This document shows positions 54,171 through 64,000 of a stretch of DNA of 64,000 nucleotides, one piece after another. This DNA is from Brachypterus glaber. Its lineage: Eukaryota; Arthropoda; Insecta; Coleoptera; Kateretidae. The notes beneath the pieces were generated by a model, which was not told where the DNA came from, did no database searches, and saw only the letters and a list, made by a program, of their open reading frames with translations. The position numbers were made by a program, and so were the translations under genes. The stretch is from NCBI GenBank assembly GCA_958510825.1, contig OY294044.1, positions 82,010,895 to 82,074,894 of the forward strand, in the 5' to 3' direction. Position 1 is the stretch's first letter; each line of letters opens with the position of its first letter.

Positions 54171-54661
54171 AAGAGAACGTATTTGTGGACACATTAAGAA
54201 GAAAAAGAAGACTGGGTATGGAATTATCCAGACCACTTCACCAAGTTATTGAATGAATGTAATAAAACACTAACATATTATTTGTTAATTACATGTCTAT
54301 TTATTTATCCGTCTCTTTACTTCTATTTACCTAATATTAACTGATTGATTGCTTAATATTATTAAACATTAAACCCACATGTAAAACTTGGCTTAAAACA
54401 GCATTTCTCAATATTTTAAACAGTGGTGTAGACATGTAAAATGGAAAAATAACGTAATCATAATGAAGGTAGGCAGATATTTACCTTACCCCATCCCTAG
54501 CCAACTATTTAATTTCCCTAAAACTTTAAAACCATACATCCTTTGTTATTTGTGAGCGGTATTCCATTTTAGGCCTGCCTACTTTTCTTCTAACACCCAG
54601 CTTGCTCTCCAATATATATTTTTTCTTGGGGGAGACGGCTCTGTACTCCAGTTAAAGGATT
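54171..54661. other. Spacer, nothing recognised
   Basis: No gene or structured repeat seen. Confidence 0.4.
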
Positions 54662-54890
54662 TTAATAGTATATTACTCACTGAGTACGCGAAACTAGGTT
54701 CGCGTAGAACCTAGTTTTCAGTGCTTTTTAGACGAGTAAAAAAAGCACTCGAAATGCGTCGAGGTGCGTATACTATTTTTCCTACGACCTACACTTAAAC
54801 ATCTAAAAAACGCAAACAATTATCTTAAAATTAATTTGTCAATTTGACGTTTTGTGTTTGACGTTTACTAATTCTCTGACAGTAGGTATA
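54662..54890. mobile_element. 'AATAGTATA' inverted-repeat element, relative of 411-530
   Basis: AATAGTATATTACTCAC pairs loosely with GGTGCGTATACTATT. Inside is a perfect pair AAACTAGGTTC / GAACCTAGTTT. The downstream block TTTGACGTTTTGTGTTTGACG is shared with 411-530. Confidence 0.6.
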
Positions 54891-56519
54891 TAAAATTAGA
54901 TGCATGTTGCTTTCCGACCGCTGTCATGGCAACTGTTAAAAAATAATTATACTAACTAGGTCGTAGAAAAAAAAAAGATTTTCTCACTACCAACTAGGTA
55001 AGTTGACATTACTTAATCAAAATGTCTACAGTAATGAAAAGTATCGAGCACACTTAGTGATAGATGAAATCAATACAAACAAAACCGTAACTAAAGACAG
55101 AAAAAACGATTTACCGCGCAAGGACAATAAGTGTGGTATACTTACCGACAGCGCCTAATTGCAGCTCTCCGTGCCGGAGTTTGTTTTGTTTTTTTGGTGT
55201 TTGGTGTTTTTTTTTAATAAGGAGGCCTTGGTTTACGTTAACGTTGGTTTGGCGTCTGTTTGGTGTTTTTTGTTGTAATTTTTTTTTTTAATTTAAAATA
55301 ATATATTCGCATAGCGCATGCGCAGTTTATCAAAACGCGGCCTAAAGAGCTGCATACAACCGCATACTTACTGCAGGGGGACATCTAGAAACAAGTGAGA
55401 AAAACGTAATGCACTATATGTAGGTAAGTTTTTTCCGTCTTCGATCGTGTTTATGACACGACACAAAATATGACCTCACACAGAAAAATTCACTTACCTC
55501 TACTAGGAGCACAAATAACTATTTTCTAGTAGTTCTAAAAAACCATAGAAATCTTTTCGAAAATTACCGAGATTTTCAAGATTTTTTTTTGAGGTTTTTT
55601 AAAGACTTTTGAAAATTCATACACCGCCTTCTCACGCCTCGAATACCTCTCAAATATAACCAAGTATAAAATATCTGGTATGTCTTTGTTTAATCACCTT
55701 GTATAATAACTTAAAATAAATTACTCAACAATTATTTATTTATTTTTAAAATCAATACTATTAGTATTTAATGGGTGAATGAACATTAATGTTCAAAAGT
55801 CAATGAAAATAATTAAAATAATGCATAATAAGCAAATATTGCTAGCCCAGTTTTCACTTCATAGTTTGATCCAATTTAAATTTTCAATGAATGAAGAATG
55901 TATGAGACCCTTCTATGGTAATATAGAAATTTTAACATTTTAAAAAATGTTACATGATATGTACCTTTATCCACTTGCCGCCGAGCTTGCCGCTTTATTT
56001 TATTACGTATTTTTGTGCGTTAAAAACGAATTTGACAGTGAAAAATCTCGCTGACTCCCAAATTTTTACAAAAAACTGCAAAAGGAAATATTGGACGATC
56101 TTTAAAGTTCTCTAGCACAGAAACTATTGAATTTTGGAAGTTGTGTCCGAAACACTTTTGATCAGAAAGTCGAGAACTAAGTATATTATATCCAATGGAC
56201 AATGGGCACCCTCAACAGCAACGAATTATGTGTTATTAAAAAGTTATTTTTAATAATTTTAATTCAAAAACATACATTAGGCACCGGAGTTTCAAGTGAT
56301 AGGCCTTTGAAGTTAGTACGTTCTTATAACTCCATACAATATTTTGATGTGTAAATACACTTATTATAGTATTAAATATTTTGTTTTATATTTTTAATGT
56401 ATTTTAACGTAAATTTAACAAATTAAAACACTAATGATTGAATAGTATTTTTAAAAACGAGTACGCGTACTAAGTCTAGTGCATGAGAGTGTATCATGCA
56501 CTTTTTATATATATTTATA
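54891..56519. other. Spacer, nothing recognised
   Basis: Moderate-complexity DNA with no motif-bearing frame on either strand and no long inverted repeat. Confidence 0.45.
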
Positions 56520-57515
56520 GTATTATTAATTTGAGCCATTTCGCCTCAATGATTATTTATATCGATAAAAAATCTAAAACACAAAATAAAATTAACATGT
56601 TCTTATCAGGCGCACCTATTGCTAGATGCGCTGGTAAGGTATTGCGTTTAAAATAATACTTATCTGCTATATCTTCTTTACCTAAAAAATATTATTAGTC
56701 AATACCTTCCCAAAGTTTAAAATTTTTGCCTAAATAAAGAATTTTTAATAAAATTCTTGATAAATAGTTATAATAAATAAAAAAGAACGAAAAACTGAAT
56801 AAAAGTTAACTTCTAACGTTTCGGAATCTAATCTGATCCCGTTTTCAAAGAAAATTATTAGTTTTTGAAAAAAATTGTGAAATATTTGGTTTTATATTCG
56901 CAGAAAAACGTGACGACTTGGCAACGTCAAATCACTGGTATTTTTTTGCATTTTAGATGTAACATTGTATCATTTTGAACTACCCTGTATGCTTTTGTGG
57001 GGGAATCTTTATAACCATATTTTTTTGTAAATTTTGTTAGTTGATATACTTTTCTTTTTCTTAATGGTTTTGCCTAAATAAAGAATTTTTAATAACATTC
57101 TTGATAAATAGTTACAATAATTAAAAAAGAACGAAAAACTTAATAAAAGTATTTCTAACGTTTCGGGATCTAATCTGATCCAGTTTTCAAAGAAAATTAT
57201 TAGTTTTTGAAAGAATTTGTACAATATTTGGTTTTATATTTAATATTTTGAATGATAAAACCAAATATTGCACAAATTCTTTCAAAAACTAGTAATTTTC
57301 TTTGAAAACGGGACCAGATTAGATCCCGAAACGTTAGAAATTAACTTTTATCCAGTTATTCATTCTTTTTTAATTATTTTAACGATTTATCAAGTATTTT
57401 ATTAAAAATTCTGATAGGTGCGCCTGATAAGAACATTTTAATTTTATTTTCTGTTTTAGATATTTTATCGATATAAATAATCATTGAGGCGAAATGGCTC
57501 AAATTAATAACACTA
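56520..57515. mobile_element. Compound foldback with three copies of a 180-bp unit
   Basis: Outer arms GCCATTTCGCCTCAATGATT and complement span about 56530-56615 and 57415-57515 and include TTCTTATCAGGCGCACCTAT. Inside are three units with AACGTTTCGG(A/G)ATCTAATC: forward at 56730-56905 and 57070-57240, reversed at 57252-57410. No coding motifs. The unit resembles terminal repeats of some retroelements, but this is unproven. Confidence 0.65.
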
Positions 57516-57519
57516 TGGC

Positions 57520-58482
57520 GTAGGTATCGTATCCAAAATTCATCCAAATCTGACCTTTCCCTTTGCGTTTTCAGCGCTCGAAAATACGTCTGGTTAAGAC
57601 TAATTGGCTTTATTTCGGTTTGTGGGCCGATGTAATCAATTAATTAAATAGTAATAACGAAGGTCGTGAAATTGTATTCATTCATTTTAATTGAACAAAT
57701 ATAATATTAAAACGTAAATGTGACTATAATTCTGTGTCGTAATCTAAAATAATAAATCGGTGTAAAGTAAAACAAAATTAGTTGTATTTAAAGAAACAGT
57801 TCGGAAGTTATTTTATTTAAAACACTTTTTTTGAGTTACTAATAAACCCAAATGTAAATTTTAATTCGCCCTCGTCAAAATTGCAAAAAAATATATTGTA
57901 CGCCCTTTTTCTAGTAACTCACATATTGTTTTGTTTGTTTAACGTATAAAATTTGATCAAAATCGTTAGAGCCATTTTTAAATCAGTAACAACCCTCATT
58001 TGGGATACTACAAATAGATAAGAAAAACCCTAAGCAATACCCTAAAACTAAAGTTTAAAGTTTGGTTTTGATCTGTTATTAACAGACCCCGGCATAAATA
58101 TGACAAATGCAAAAATACAGCATCGCACGCGCATTTATATGGAAATAGAGTTAATTTTGTTATATCTTTATAATAATTTAAACTAATTAAACTAATATTT
58201 AAAAATATGTTTGATTATAATATTATACTAATTTTGAGAATTAAAGAAAGATTTTTTATTGAATAAAAATTTAACAAGATTTAACGCACCCAAGTACCCT
58301 GTTAAAAATACCACATAGATTCCGATAGAAGTTTCAATCGGAGTCTATGTTTTTATGTATCTATATGTCCTATAAGACATGCTTTTGCCATATAAGAATA
58401 CTATAAAAAAATTATAGGATTAAATCGTTTTCTGCCAATGGAAAACCATTTACGTACAGCACATCCAAAGTACACTTTATAT
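57520..58482. other. Spacer, nothing recognised
   Basis: AT-rich; no gene. Confidence 0.4.
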
Positions 58483-59196
58483 ACAGAGCGGTCCAAAAGT
58501 CACCCCCCCCCCCTCTTAACTTTTGAACCAGTTGAGATATCGACTTCAAATTTGGAACTTTTAAATAAGACAACTTAAACTATCTTTTAGCATATATTTA
58601 ATACTTTCAGCTCTTAAAATGTGGGCAGGGGGGCATGGGGGCACATTTTTTTAAATGGAAAGGGGGGTCGTATAATACATCATTTTAAAGCTTATAAAAT
58701 TCTTCATTTAACTCCATAATTTTTAATTTAAAAACAAAATTTTTTTTGGGTTTAAAATGGGGTTGAAAATGGGTATTAATGTCAAAATTCCTCTAAAAAA
58801 ACAAATAATTTTTTAAAAATGCCTAATTTCATCATAAAAAAATGTTAATTATACTTTTAAACTAATTTTAGTTGACATAAGTAAAAATTTATAAAAAAAA
58901 ACTTAAAAAATCGAATGTTTTAGCACAAAAAATTAAATAAATCAAAACCTTAAAAAACATGTTTAAAAAATTTAAAAATGTTAGTTTAAATAGAGAATTT
59001 TATAAACTTTAAAATAATGTATCACACGATCCCCCTTTCCATTTAAAAAAATGTCCCCCCATGCCCCCCTGCCCACATTTTAAGAGCTGAAAATATCAAA
59101 TATATGCTAAAAAATAAGTTGTCTTATTTAAGAGTTCTAAATTTTAAGTCGATATCTCAAAAGTTAAAAGGGGGGGTGACTTTTGGACCGCACTGT
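58483..59196. mobile_element. Complete 'CAGTGCGGTCCAAAAGT' foldback MITE, about 714 bp
   Basis: TIR CAGAGCGGTCCAAAAGTCAC and its complement ending GACTTTTGGACCGCACTG, flanked by TATA on both sides. Long arms pair through the G-run/C-run stripe (GGGCAGGGGGGCATGGGGG). TA-containing duplication is compatible with Tc1/mariner-type mobilisation. Partial copies lie at 8112, 31432, 52632 and 60640-62199. Confidence 0.85.
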
Positions 59197-59199
59197 ATA

Positions 59200-60207
59200 A
59201 AAGATTAGCGCCTAATAGTAATATTTGCCTGACCCCTCTCTCCTAACATAATTACGCATTATTTAAACAGCCCCTTACATTTAATATAAAATTTTAAAAA
59301 TAAAAGATAAAATCGTTATTCACATTATAAGTTAAATTTTTTATAATATTGTAAAAGTGTACAATCTGTTTTATAACAATTTACAGCATAATTGTTGCAA
59401 TAATAGTTCAATTAAACAAAATGTAGTAAAACTCCAATTATTTTAAATCCGGTACTGGTATACTAGGAATGTCATATTTATTTCGGGGTCTAGTTATTAA
59501 GCTTTTCAAATGGTATTCCCTGTAGGCCTTTGGATGGACCGAAACACGCACGTACGGACGCACCGACAGACATTGAAAAATCGTTTTTCGAAATGAATAA
59601 ACCTTAAAACGAATAAATACATCAAAATCTTGAAAAAAAATCTCTGCCATAAAACCCGGACGAATTCGAAAGTAAAAATATGATTTTTCAGAATTTGAAA
59701 TTTTGGCGGAGGCTGTGGGTCTAAGCGTTAACTCTGGACATTTTTATAAAAAAATTGTTTACATACTAATTACACTTGCTGTCTGTTGCTTAAAATTTCT
59801 AGATATCAAAATTTAAAATGTCAGGTATTATGTTTTAAAATGGGACACAGCTGAATGTATTTGTATGTCTTTCAGATTCGTAGCTTCTGAGATAAACGGT
59901 TGTAAAAAACAGACAGACAGACGAAAGGTCAATCGAGCTGAGTTCGGTTTTTCGATTTTGAGGTAGGAATGGTAAGAATGCATAGTGATATAAATTAAAG
60001 CAAATATTTCGTCCGGAATGTGTGAAGAATATTAACCGATAACGCGATACTTATTAAGTCTTCATAAACAAAAAAGAAGACAAAGGAACATAAAATCTTT
60101 TAGTTTCTATGGGACACTAAACTGAAAATTGCTTACATTCCTTTTTTAATGCTGTACAAGGTGAACTTTTAGGATGGTACTTATACTCCGTTCTATGAGA
60201 GAATACG
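59200..60207. other. Spacer, two short 'GACGGACAGAC' type blocks
   Basis: Blocks near 59535-59580 and 59890-59935 belong to the shared noncoding block noted at 2100 and 51750. No gene. Confidence 0.4.
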
Positions 60208-60396
60208 AATCTGACGTCACAGTGCGTAAACTAAATAGCACTCTGTAGGGGTAACTAGTATCTGTTTCTTTGAACTTAATACATTATTTTGATATGAAAA
60301 ATGTATATCTAAAAAAAATCATTTGTCAAGTCTTAAAAAATAAATGCCAATATCCCTGCAGAGTGCTATTTAGTTTACGCACTGTGACGTCAGATT
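60208..60396. mobile_element. MITE with about 40-bp TIRs, 189 bp
   Basis: AATCTGACGTCACAGTGCG and TAAACTAAATAGCACTCTG are mirrored at 60354-60396 almost without mismatch. Confidence 0.85.
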
Positions 60397-60452
60397 TGAG
60401 TTAAATGGGTTTATTAATAAAACTAAAAAATTGCCATTATTTTCATAAAAAA

Positions 60453-60641
60453 ATATATACTTATTTTAAATAAAATATTGTCTATTATCTACTTAGGGCC
60501 ATTATATTCACCTAAAAGTAAAGTCTCTGTTAACGTAACCGCTTGAATGAACGCCGAAATTCGGCGGCCGAATGCTGCTTTGTAATTGGTGATAATGGCC
60601 CTAAGTTTTAACAGACAATATTTTATTTAAAATGTATATAT
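60453..60641. mobile_element. Palindromic MITE, about 189 bp, GC-rich hairpin centre
   Basis: TTTTAAATAAAATATTGTCT and ACTTAGGGCCATTA pair with the right arm TAATGGCCCTAAG and AGACAATATTTTATTTAAAA. The centre has CGCCGAAATTCGGCG, a perfect short palindrome. Confidence 0.75.
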
Positions 60642-62199
60642 GCGGTCCAAAAGTCACCCCCCCCTCCTCTTAACTTTTGAACGAGTTGAGATATCGATTT
60701 CAAATTTAGAACTTTTAAATAAGACAACTTAAACTATCTTTAAGCATATATTTGATACTTTTATCTCGTAAAATCTGGGCAGGGGGGCATGGGGGAATAA
60801 TTTTTTAAATAGAAAGGGGGGTCGTGTGATACATCATTTTAAAGCATTTAAAATTCTCTATATAACTATAGAGGAAAGTCGCCTAATTTCGGATACCATT
60901 TACAATGTATTCAATATTTAATACTCGGTATTACTTTTTGATATTTTTTTTATATAACCAGATACAACTTATTATAGCGAACCATGATTTATTATAAAAG
61001 CAATTTTATTACAGTTTATTTTTTCCAAAAAAACACGGTTAAAAAAAATCAGCGCATTTTTGTGCATTTGATAAAGGGCTCCTAATTTCGGACATATCCG
61101 AAAAAAATTTTTCAAGAGTAGATCTGGATCCCATTGCTTATGTTTCTTGTTATTCCTTCACATTTAAGACGTAATTTAATCATTAAGCGATTTTCTACGA
61201 AACTATAACTTTAGATTTTTTTAGATAATTTTAGATTCCCAATTTCGAATATCTTAGTATCTTAGATAATTTACGTTTTTTCAAAATTGTTTATCTTAGT
61301 TTGTTGTATCATTATAAAAATAATAATTAATGGTTGGTTATCCTGAATAATAATTACCTTGCGGATATCCGAAATTGGGAATCAAATGCACAAAAATGGA
61401 CTATCCGAAATTAGGCAACTTTCTGCTTTTTAGATTAGAAATTTGTAGAATGTTTACGTTTTCAAATTGCTTAATTATGAATAGTGGATCAACTTAACTA
61501 ACATCATAACTTACCCAAGACAGAATCACGAACTTTTATAACGATTATTTATAAAATAAACAAGCATAATAATGCAACTGAGCACAAAACTGCCATTTGC
61601 AATATAAACGATTTGTGCTGCCATTTAAAGGAGAGAAGCTCTACCGTTATCATATTACAGGACGGATTTAGTTTGACTTTTGGCTTCACATAAAAGTAGG
61701 TTTCTGTTTTCCTTTGCAGACAGTATCTTAAATACACTACTATCCGAAATTTGGAAACCATCCGAAATTAGGCGCATTTCCTCTACATTTTTAAATTTTT
61801 TAAACATGTTTTTTAAGGTTTTGATTTTTCAGTTTTTTGTGCTAAAAAAATAAATTTGTAAGTTTTTTGTTAATTTTTATTTATGTCAACTAAAATTAGT
61901 TGAAAAGTATAATTTACTTTTTTTCATTATGAAATTAGGCATTTTTCAAAAATTGTTTGGATTTTTTAGAGAAATTTTGACAAAAATACCCATTTTCAAC
62001 CCTATTTTAAACCCAAAAAAAAATAAAAAATAAAAAATATACAGTTAAATGGAGAATTTTATAAGCTTTAAAATGATGTATCACACGACCCACCTTTCCA
62101 TTTAAAAAAATGTCGCCCCATGCCCCCTGCCCACATTTTAAGAGCTAAAACTATCAAATATATGCTTAAAGATAGTTTAAGTTGTATTATTAAATTAAA
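60640..62199. mobile_element. 'CAGTGCGGTCCAAAAGT' element split by element C
   Basis: The left arm starts TGCGGTCCAAAAGTCACC at 60641 and the right arm (61786-62199) passes TGTCGCCCCATGCCCCCTG and TATCAAATATATGC, then loses its end. The two halves are separated by the 913-bp insertion at 60871-61783. Confidence 0.75.
60871..61783. mobile_element. TA-flanked element C, 913 bp, repeated CCTAATTTCGGATA motif
   Basis: TIRs GAGGAAAGTCGCCTAATTTC and GAGGAAATGCGCCTAATTTC (complement of the end), TA at 60869-60870 and 61784-61785. The motif recurs forward near 61080 and inverted near 61366, 61401, 61742 and 61760, as well as in both TIRs. No transposase; short frames have no motif. Confidence 0.8.
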
Positions 62200-62524
62200 A
62201 AAAAAAATCGGAGACTATGAGCAAACCGACTGGTCATTTTTGGCTGGACTGAACCATGACGCCATTTTTATAAAAACAAAAGAAAATCAGTTTCAAATAA
62301 ACAGTAGACTCTTAGCCTATTACTAAAAGATTTGAAATGTCAAGTTTCAGAAATATTCCAATATGGACGTCATAGGACCGCCATGTTTTTTTTATGAAAA
62401 ACGGCTCTTGTGGCGCCATCTTTAACGCAAATATCTATTTGGGATATCAATGAAAAGAGAATTTAAAGGCGAATCCAAAAATGTAAACAAATATAAATAT
62501 ATTGACTCCCGGTATATATCTATA
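62200..62524. other. Spacer, nothing recognised
   Basis: No gene or structured repeat seen. Confidence 0.4.
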
Positions 62525-62710
62525 TTGTTTGACACACGAATACGTGGCTATGGAAAATATGTGAGGAATGTGTGTGCCTCTCACTTGCACGCACGCACGC
62601 CTTATGACGCTTATGACGTTAAGAAGAGAGCGCGATTTCCGTTCCGTGATACCTCTCCCTTTCGTCGGAGCTTTTTTACCGTGTGAAAGACTATAATATT
62701 AATTGAAAAA
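62525..62710. repeat. Dispersed repeat, copy of 45905-46070
   Basis: ACGTGGCTATGG, GCACGCACGCCTTATGACGC, AGAGAGCGCGATTTCCG and TTTCGTCGGAGC in the same order as the first copy. Confidence 0.65.
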
Positions 62711-63329
62711 AGGCAATGAACCTTTCAATTGTCATTTTTTGGACGTCCCTGACCATGTTTGTTTTAAATGATAAAGCTTGTAAAATTATAATAATCCTGT
62801 GTGGTTATTATAAAACCATTATTGTCATTTTTATCATTATCCTACAGTTTGCAGTCTCGAATTTCAATTTTATTCGACACAAAGAAGAAAATATCTAAAA
62901 GATAAATAGAATGTTCCTTTGTGATCCAAAACATAAAATTCAGTTTTATTCACTTGTAAACTTTATAGCTTAATCGGTTTCGCATCATTTTCGAATCCCA
63001 CACGGTGATATTAAATTTGCATACCTATTAGACTTCTTTTTTATTTCAACCAGATTTGGATAATACCCCATAAATATTTTTCGGACGGCCGATCATCGGC
63101 AAAAACGATCATGTTGGCAAAGAGATCATTTGCGCCCACTTTCGATTAACGTTAACAATTGATGATCAATTTATCATCATAACAACGATGGCAAAATGAA
63201 AAAAAAAATCATGGTGATCACCTTGGTTATGCATCCTCGCTCACTTTCGCACAAGCAGTCTGCACACCGTTGCAATGGTCACTCGCAGTGATTTTGGAAT
63301 GTTTTGACAGCTCATCATCAGCCTCATAA
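62711..63329. other. Spacer, nothing recognised
   Basis: TTCGAATCCCACACGG near 62993 looks like a lone B box, but no tRNA fold could be built around it. Confidence 0.4.
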
Positions 63330-63450
63330 ATGGACATCGGACATTTTATTAAAAAATTTTAAGGTCTACAGACACACAGGCAGTTTTTTTAACACCCAGT
63401 TTTTTCACATTTTCTCGAAGTTTCAAGACATTCTAAACCCAAAAATGCAA
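63330..63450. repeat. Dispersed repeat shared with 14190-14310
   Basis: TCGGACATTTTATTAAAAAA, TTTTTTCACATTTTCTCGAAG and CAAGACATTCTAAACCC follow the 14-kb copy. It ends at the tRNA-Val terminator. Confidence 0.6.
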
Positions 63451-63458
63451 AAAAAGTG

Positions 63459-63531
63459 TGGTTCCGCCCGGGATCGAACCGGGGACCTTCTGCGTGTAAA
63501 GCAGACGTGATAACCGCTACACTACGGAACC
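63459..63531 (-). tRNA. tRNA-Val(UAC)
   Basis: The reverse strand gives a 73-nt cloverleaf: acceptor GGTTCCG/CGGAACC plus A, D arm with A box TAGTGTAGCGG, anticodon stem TCTGC/GCAGA with loop TTTACAC (anticodon TAC), and T arm CCCCGGTTCGATCCCGGG. The variable loop is short. A T7 run follows the 3' end on the same strand, a Pol III terminator. Both promoter boxes are intact, so the gene is probably functional. It closely resembles arthropod tRNA-Val as I know it. Confidence 0.95.
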
Positions 63532-63687
63532 GCGTATATTTGTGTTCAACAGATTTTACAGTATGTAAAATGAACAATATTTATTTTTTTATTTTGTCTA
63601 CGAAGCATACAGATAAATTAATTTGGTATTTTACCAATAGAAAATAGTATGCCGTAAAATCCAATGCATCGAAAAAAAAAAAAATTA

Positions 63688-63760
63688 TGCCCCGGGTGAG
63701 GCTCGAACTCACGACCTTAAGATTATGAGACTTACGCGCTGCCTACTGCGCCACCGAGGC
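63688..63760 (-). tRNA. tRNA-Met(CAU), elongator type
   Basis: The reverse strand gives a 73-nt cloverleaf: GCCTCGG acceptor paired with CCGGGGC plus A, D arm TGGCGCAGTAGGCAGCGCG, anticodon loop CTCATAA (anticodon CAT) and T arm CGTGAGTTCGAGCCTCACC. The G1-C72 pair and C residues near the acceptor fit elongator rather than initiator tRNA-Met. It lies 156 bp from tRNA-Val on the same strand. A T12 run follows as terminator. Probably functional. Confidence 0.95.
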
Positions 63761-64000
63761 AGTTGTTCTAAGAGATATTTAAAGCGTTAGTTATATTAAA
63801 AATTCATCAATGAATTTATATTTATAGAATGAATTAAAGTAAAGGTAAAAACTACCCACACGTTTAACAGAGAAACGCAGAAACATGTTAGACAAAGCAG
63901 AATTTTATTTAACACACCGCCTACCTTTATCTTTAAATCTGGGTTCCTAGGTTTTCTCTTTTGTCTTTCTGGCACCACGATTTCTTCCATTATATTTTAT
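63761..64000. other. Spacer to the window end, nothing recognised
   Basis: A reverse 64-codon frame (63796-63990) starting MEEIVVPERQKRKPR has no recognised motif. It could be the start of an exon running out of the window, but nothing supports this. Confidence 0.35.

Noticed and set aside
57280..57330. Possible hammerhead around CCCGAAACGTT
   Set aside because: Has the GAAAC part and a GGGA/TCCC-like stem but no CTGANGA core and no matching stem I.
62955..63010. tRNA-like GCTTAATCGG ... TTCGAATCCC
   Set aside because: Acceptor and anticodon stems cannot be formed; spacing between boxes is wrong for a tRNA.
1..64000. Host protein-coding genes and CRISPR arrays
   Set aside because: No frame outside the transposase and LINE fragments carries a recognisable domain, and no direct-repeat/spacer array exists; exons too short to see by eye cannot be excluded.

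Overview
The window looks like repeat-rich, AT-rich nuclear DNA of an insect. A large-genome beetle is my guess, at low confidence. The signs are pervasive A/T runs, no long open frames except one transposase, two or three arthropod-type tRNA genes, and dense layers of inverted-repeat (MITE and foldback) elements and 5'-truncated non-LTR retrotransposons. I found no exon of a recognisable host protein gene.

The most important object is a 3.9-kb DNA transposon at 31735-35636, with 275-bp nearly identical terminal inverted repeats (TIRs) and one intact 687-codon DDE transposase gene. It sits inside a tRNA-Ala(UGC) gene, between the anticodon arm and the T stem, with a 6-bp target duplication (one mismatch). 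Gene targeting, duplication length and transposase motifs all fit the Dada superfamily, which is known to insert into multicopy small-RNA genes. The tRNA gene is split: A box on the left, B box and Pol III terminator on the right.

A second notable object is a sequence at 47200-47278 that folds on paper into a complete type I hammerhead ribozyme core with a self-complementary, very short stem III. This form is known from Penelope-like retroelements and related small retroelements.

Layout: 0-8 kb holds MITEs, a 98-bp G/C-striped array, and an old element interrupted by a piggyBac-type TTAA insertion. 8-13 kb holds a 132-bp tandem repeat, a 1.1-kb foldback and a 35-bp minisatellite. 13-16 kb holds a LINE 3' end with an RNase H tail and a cluster of one palindromic MITE family. 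17-18.5 kb is a 1.4-kb foldback. 23.8-25.4 kb is a TA-flanked element with repeated subterminal motifs. 26.8-29.7 kb is a nearly perfect 1.43-kb tandem duplication. 31.7-35.7 kb is the Dada-like element in tRNA-Ala. 42.6-46 kb is a nested stack of MITEs and a LINE fragment. 49.7-50.8 and 60.9-61.8 kb are two more TA-flanked elements built like the 23.8-kb one. 63.4-63.8 kb carries apparently intact tRNA-Val(UAC) and tRNA-Met(CAU) genes.

Boundaries of diverged repeats were aligned by eye and may be off by several to tens of bases. Family names for non-autonomous elements rest on TIR and target-duplication type only.
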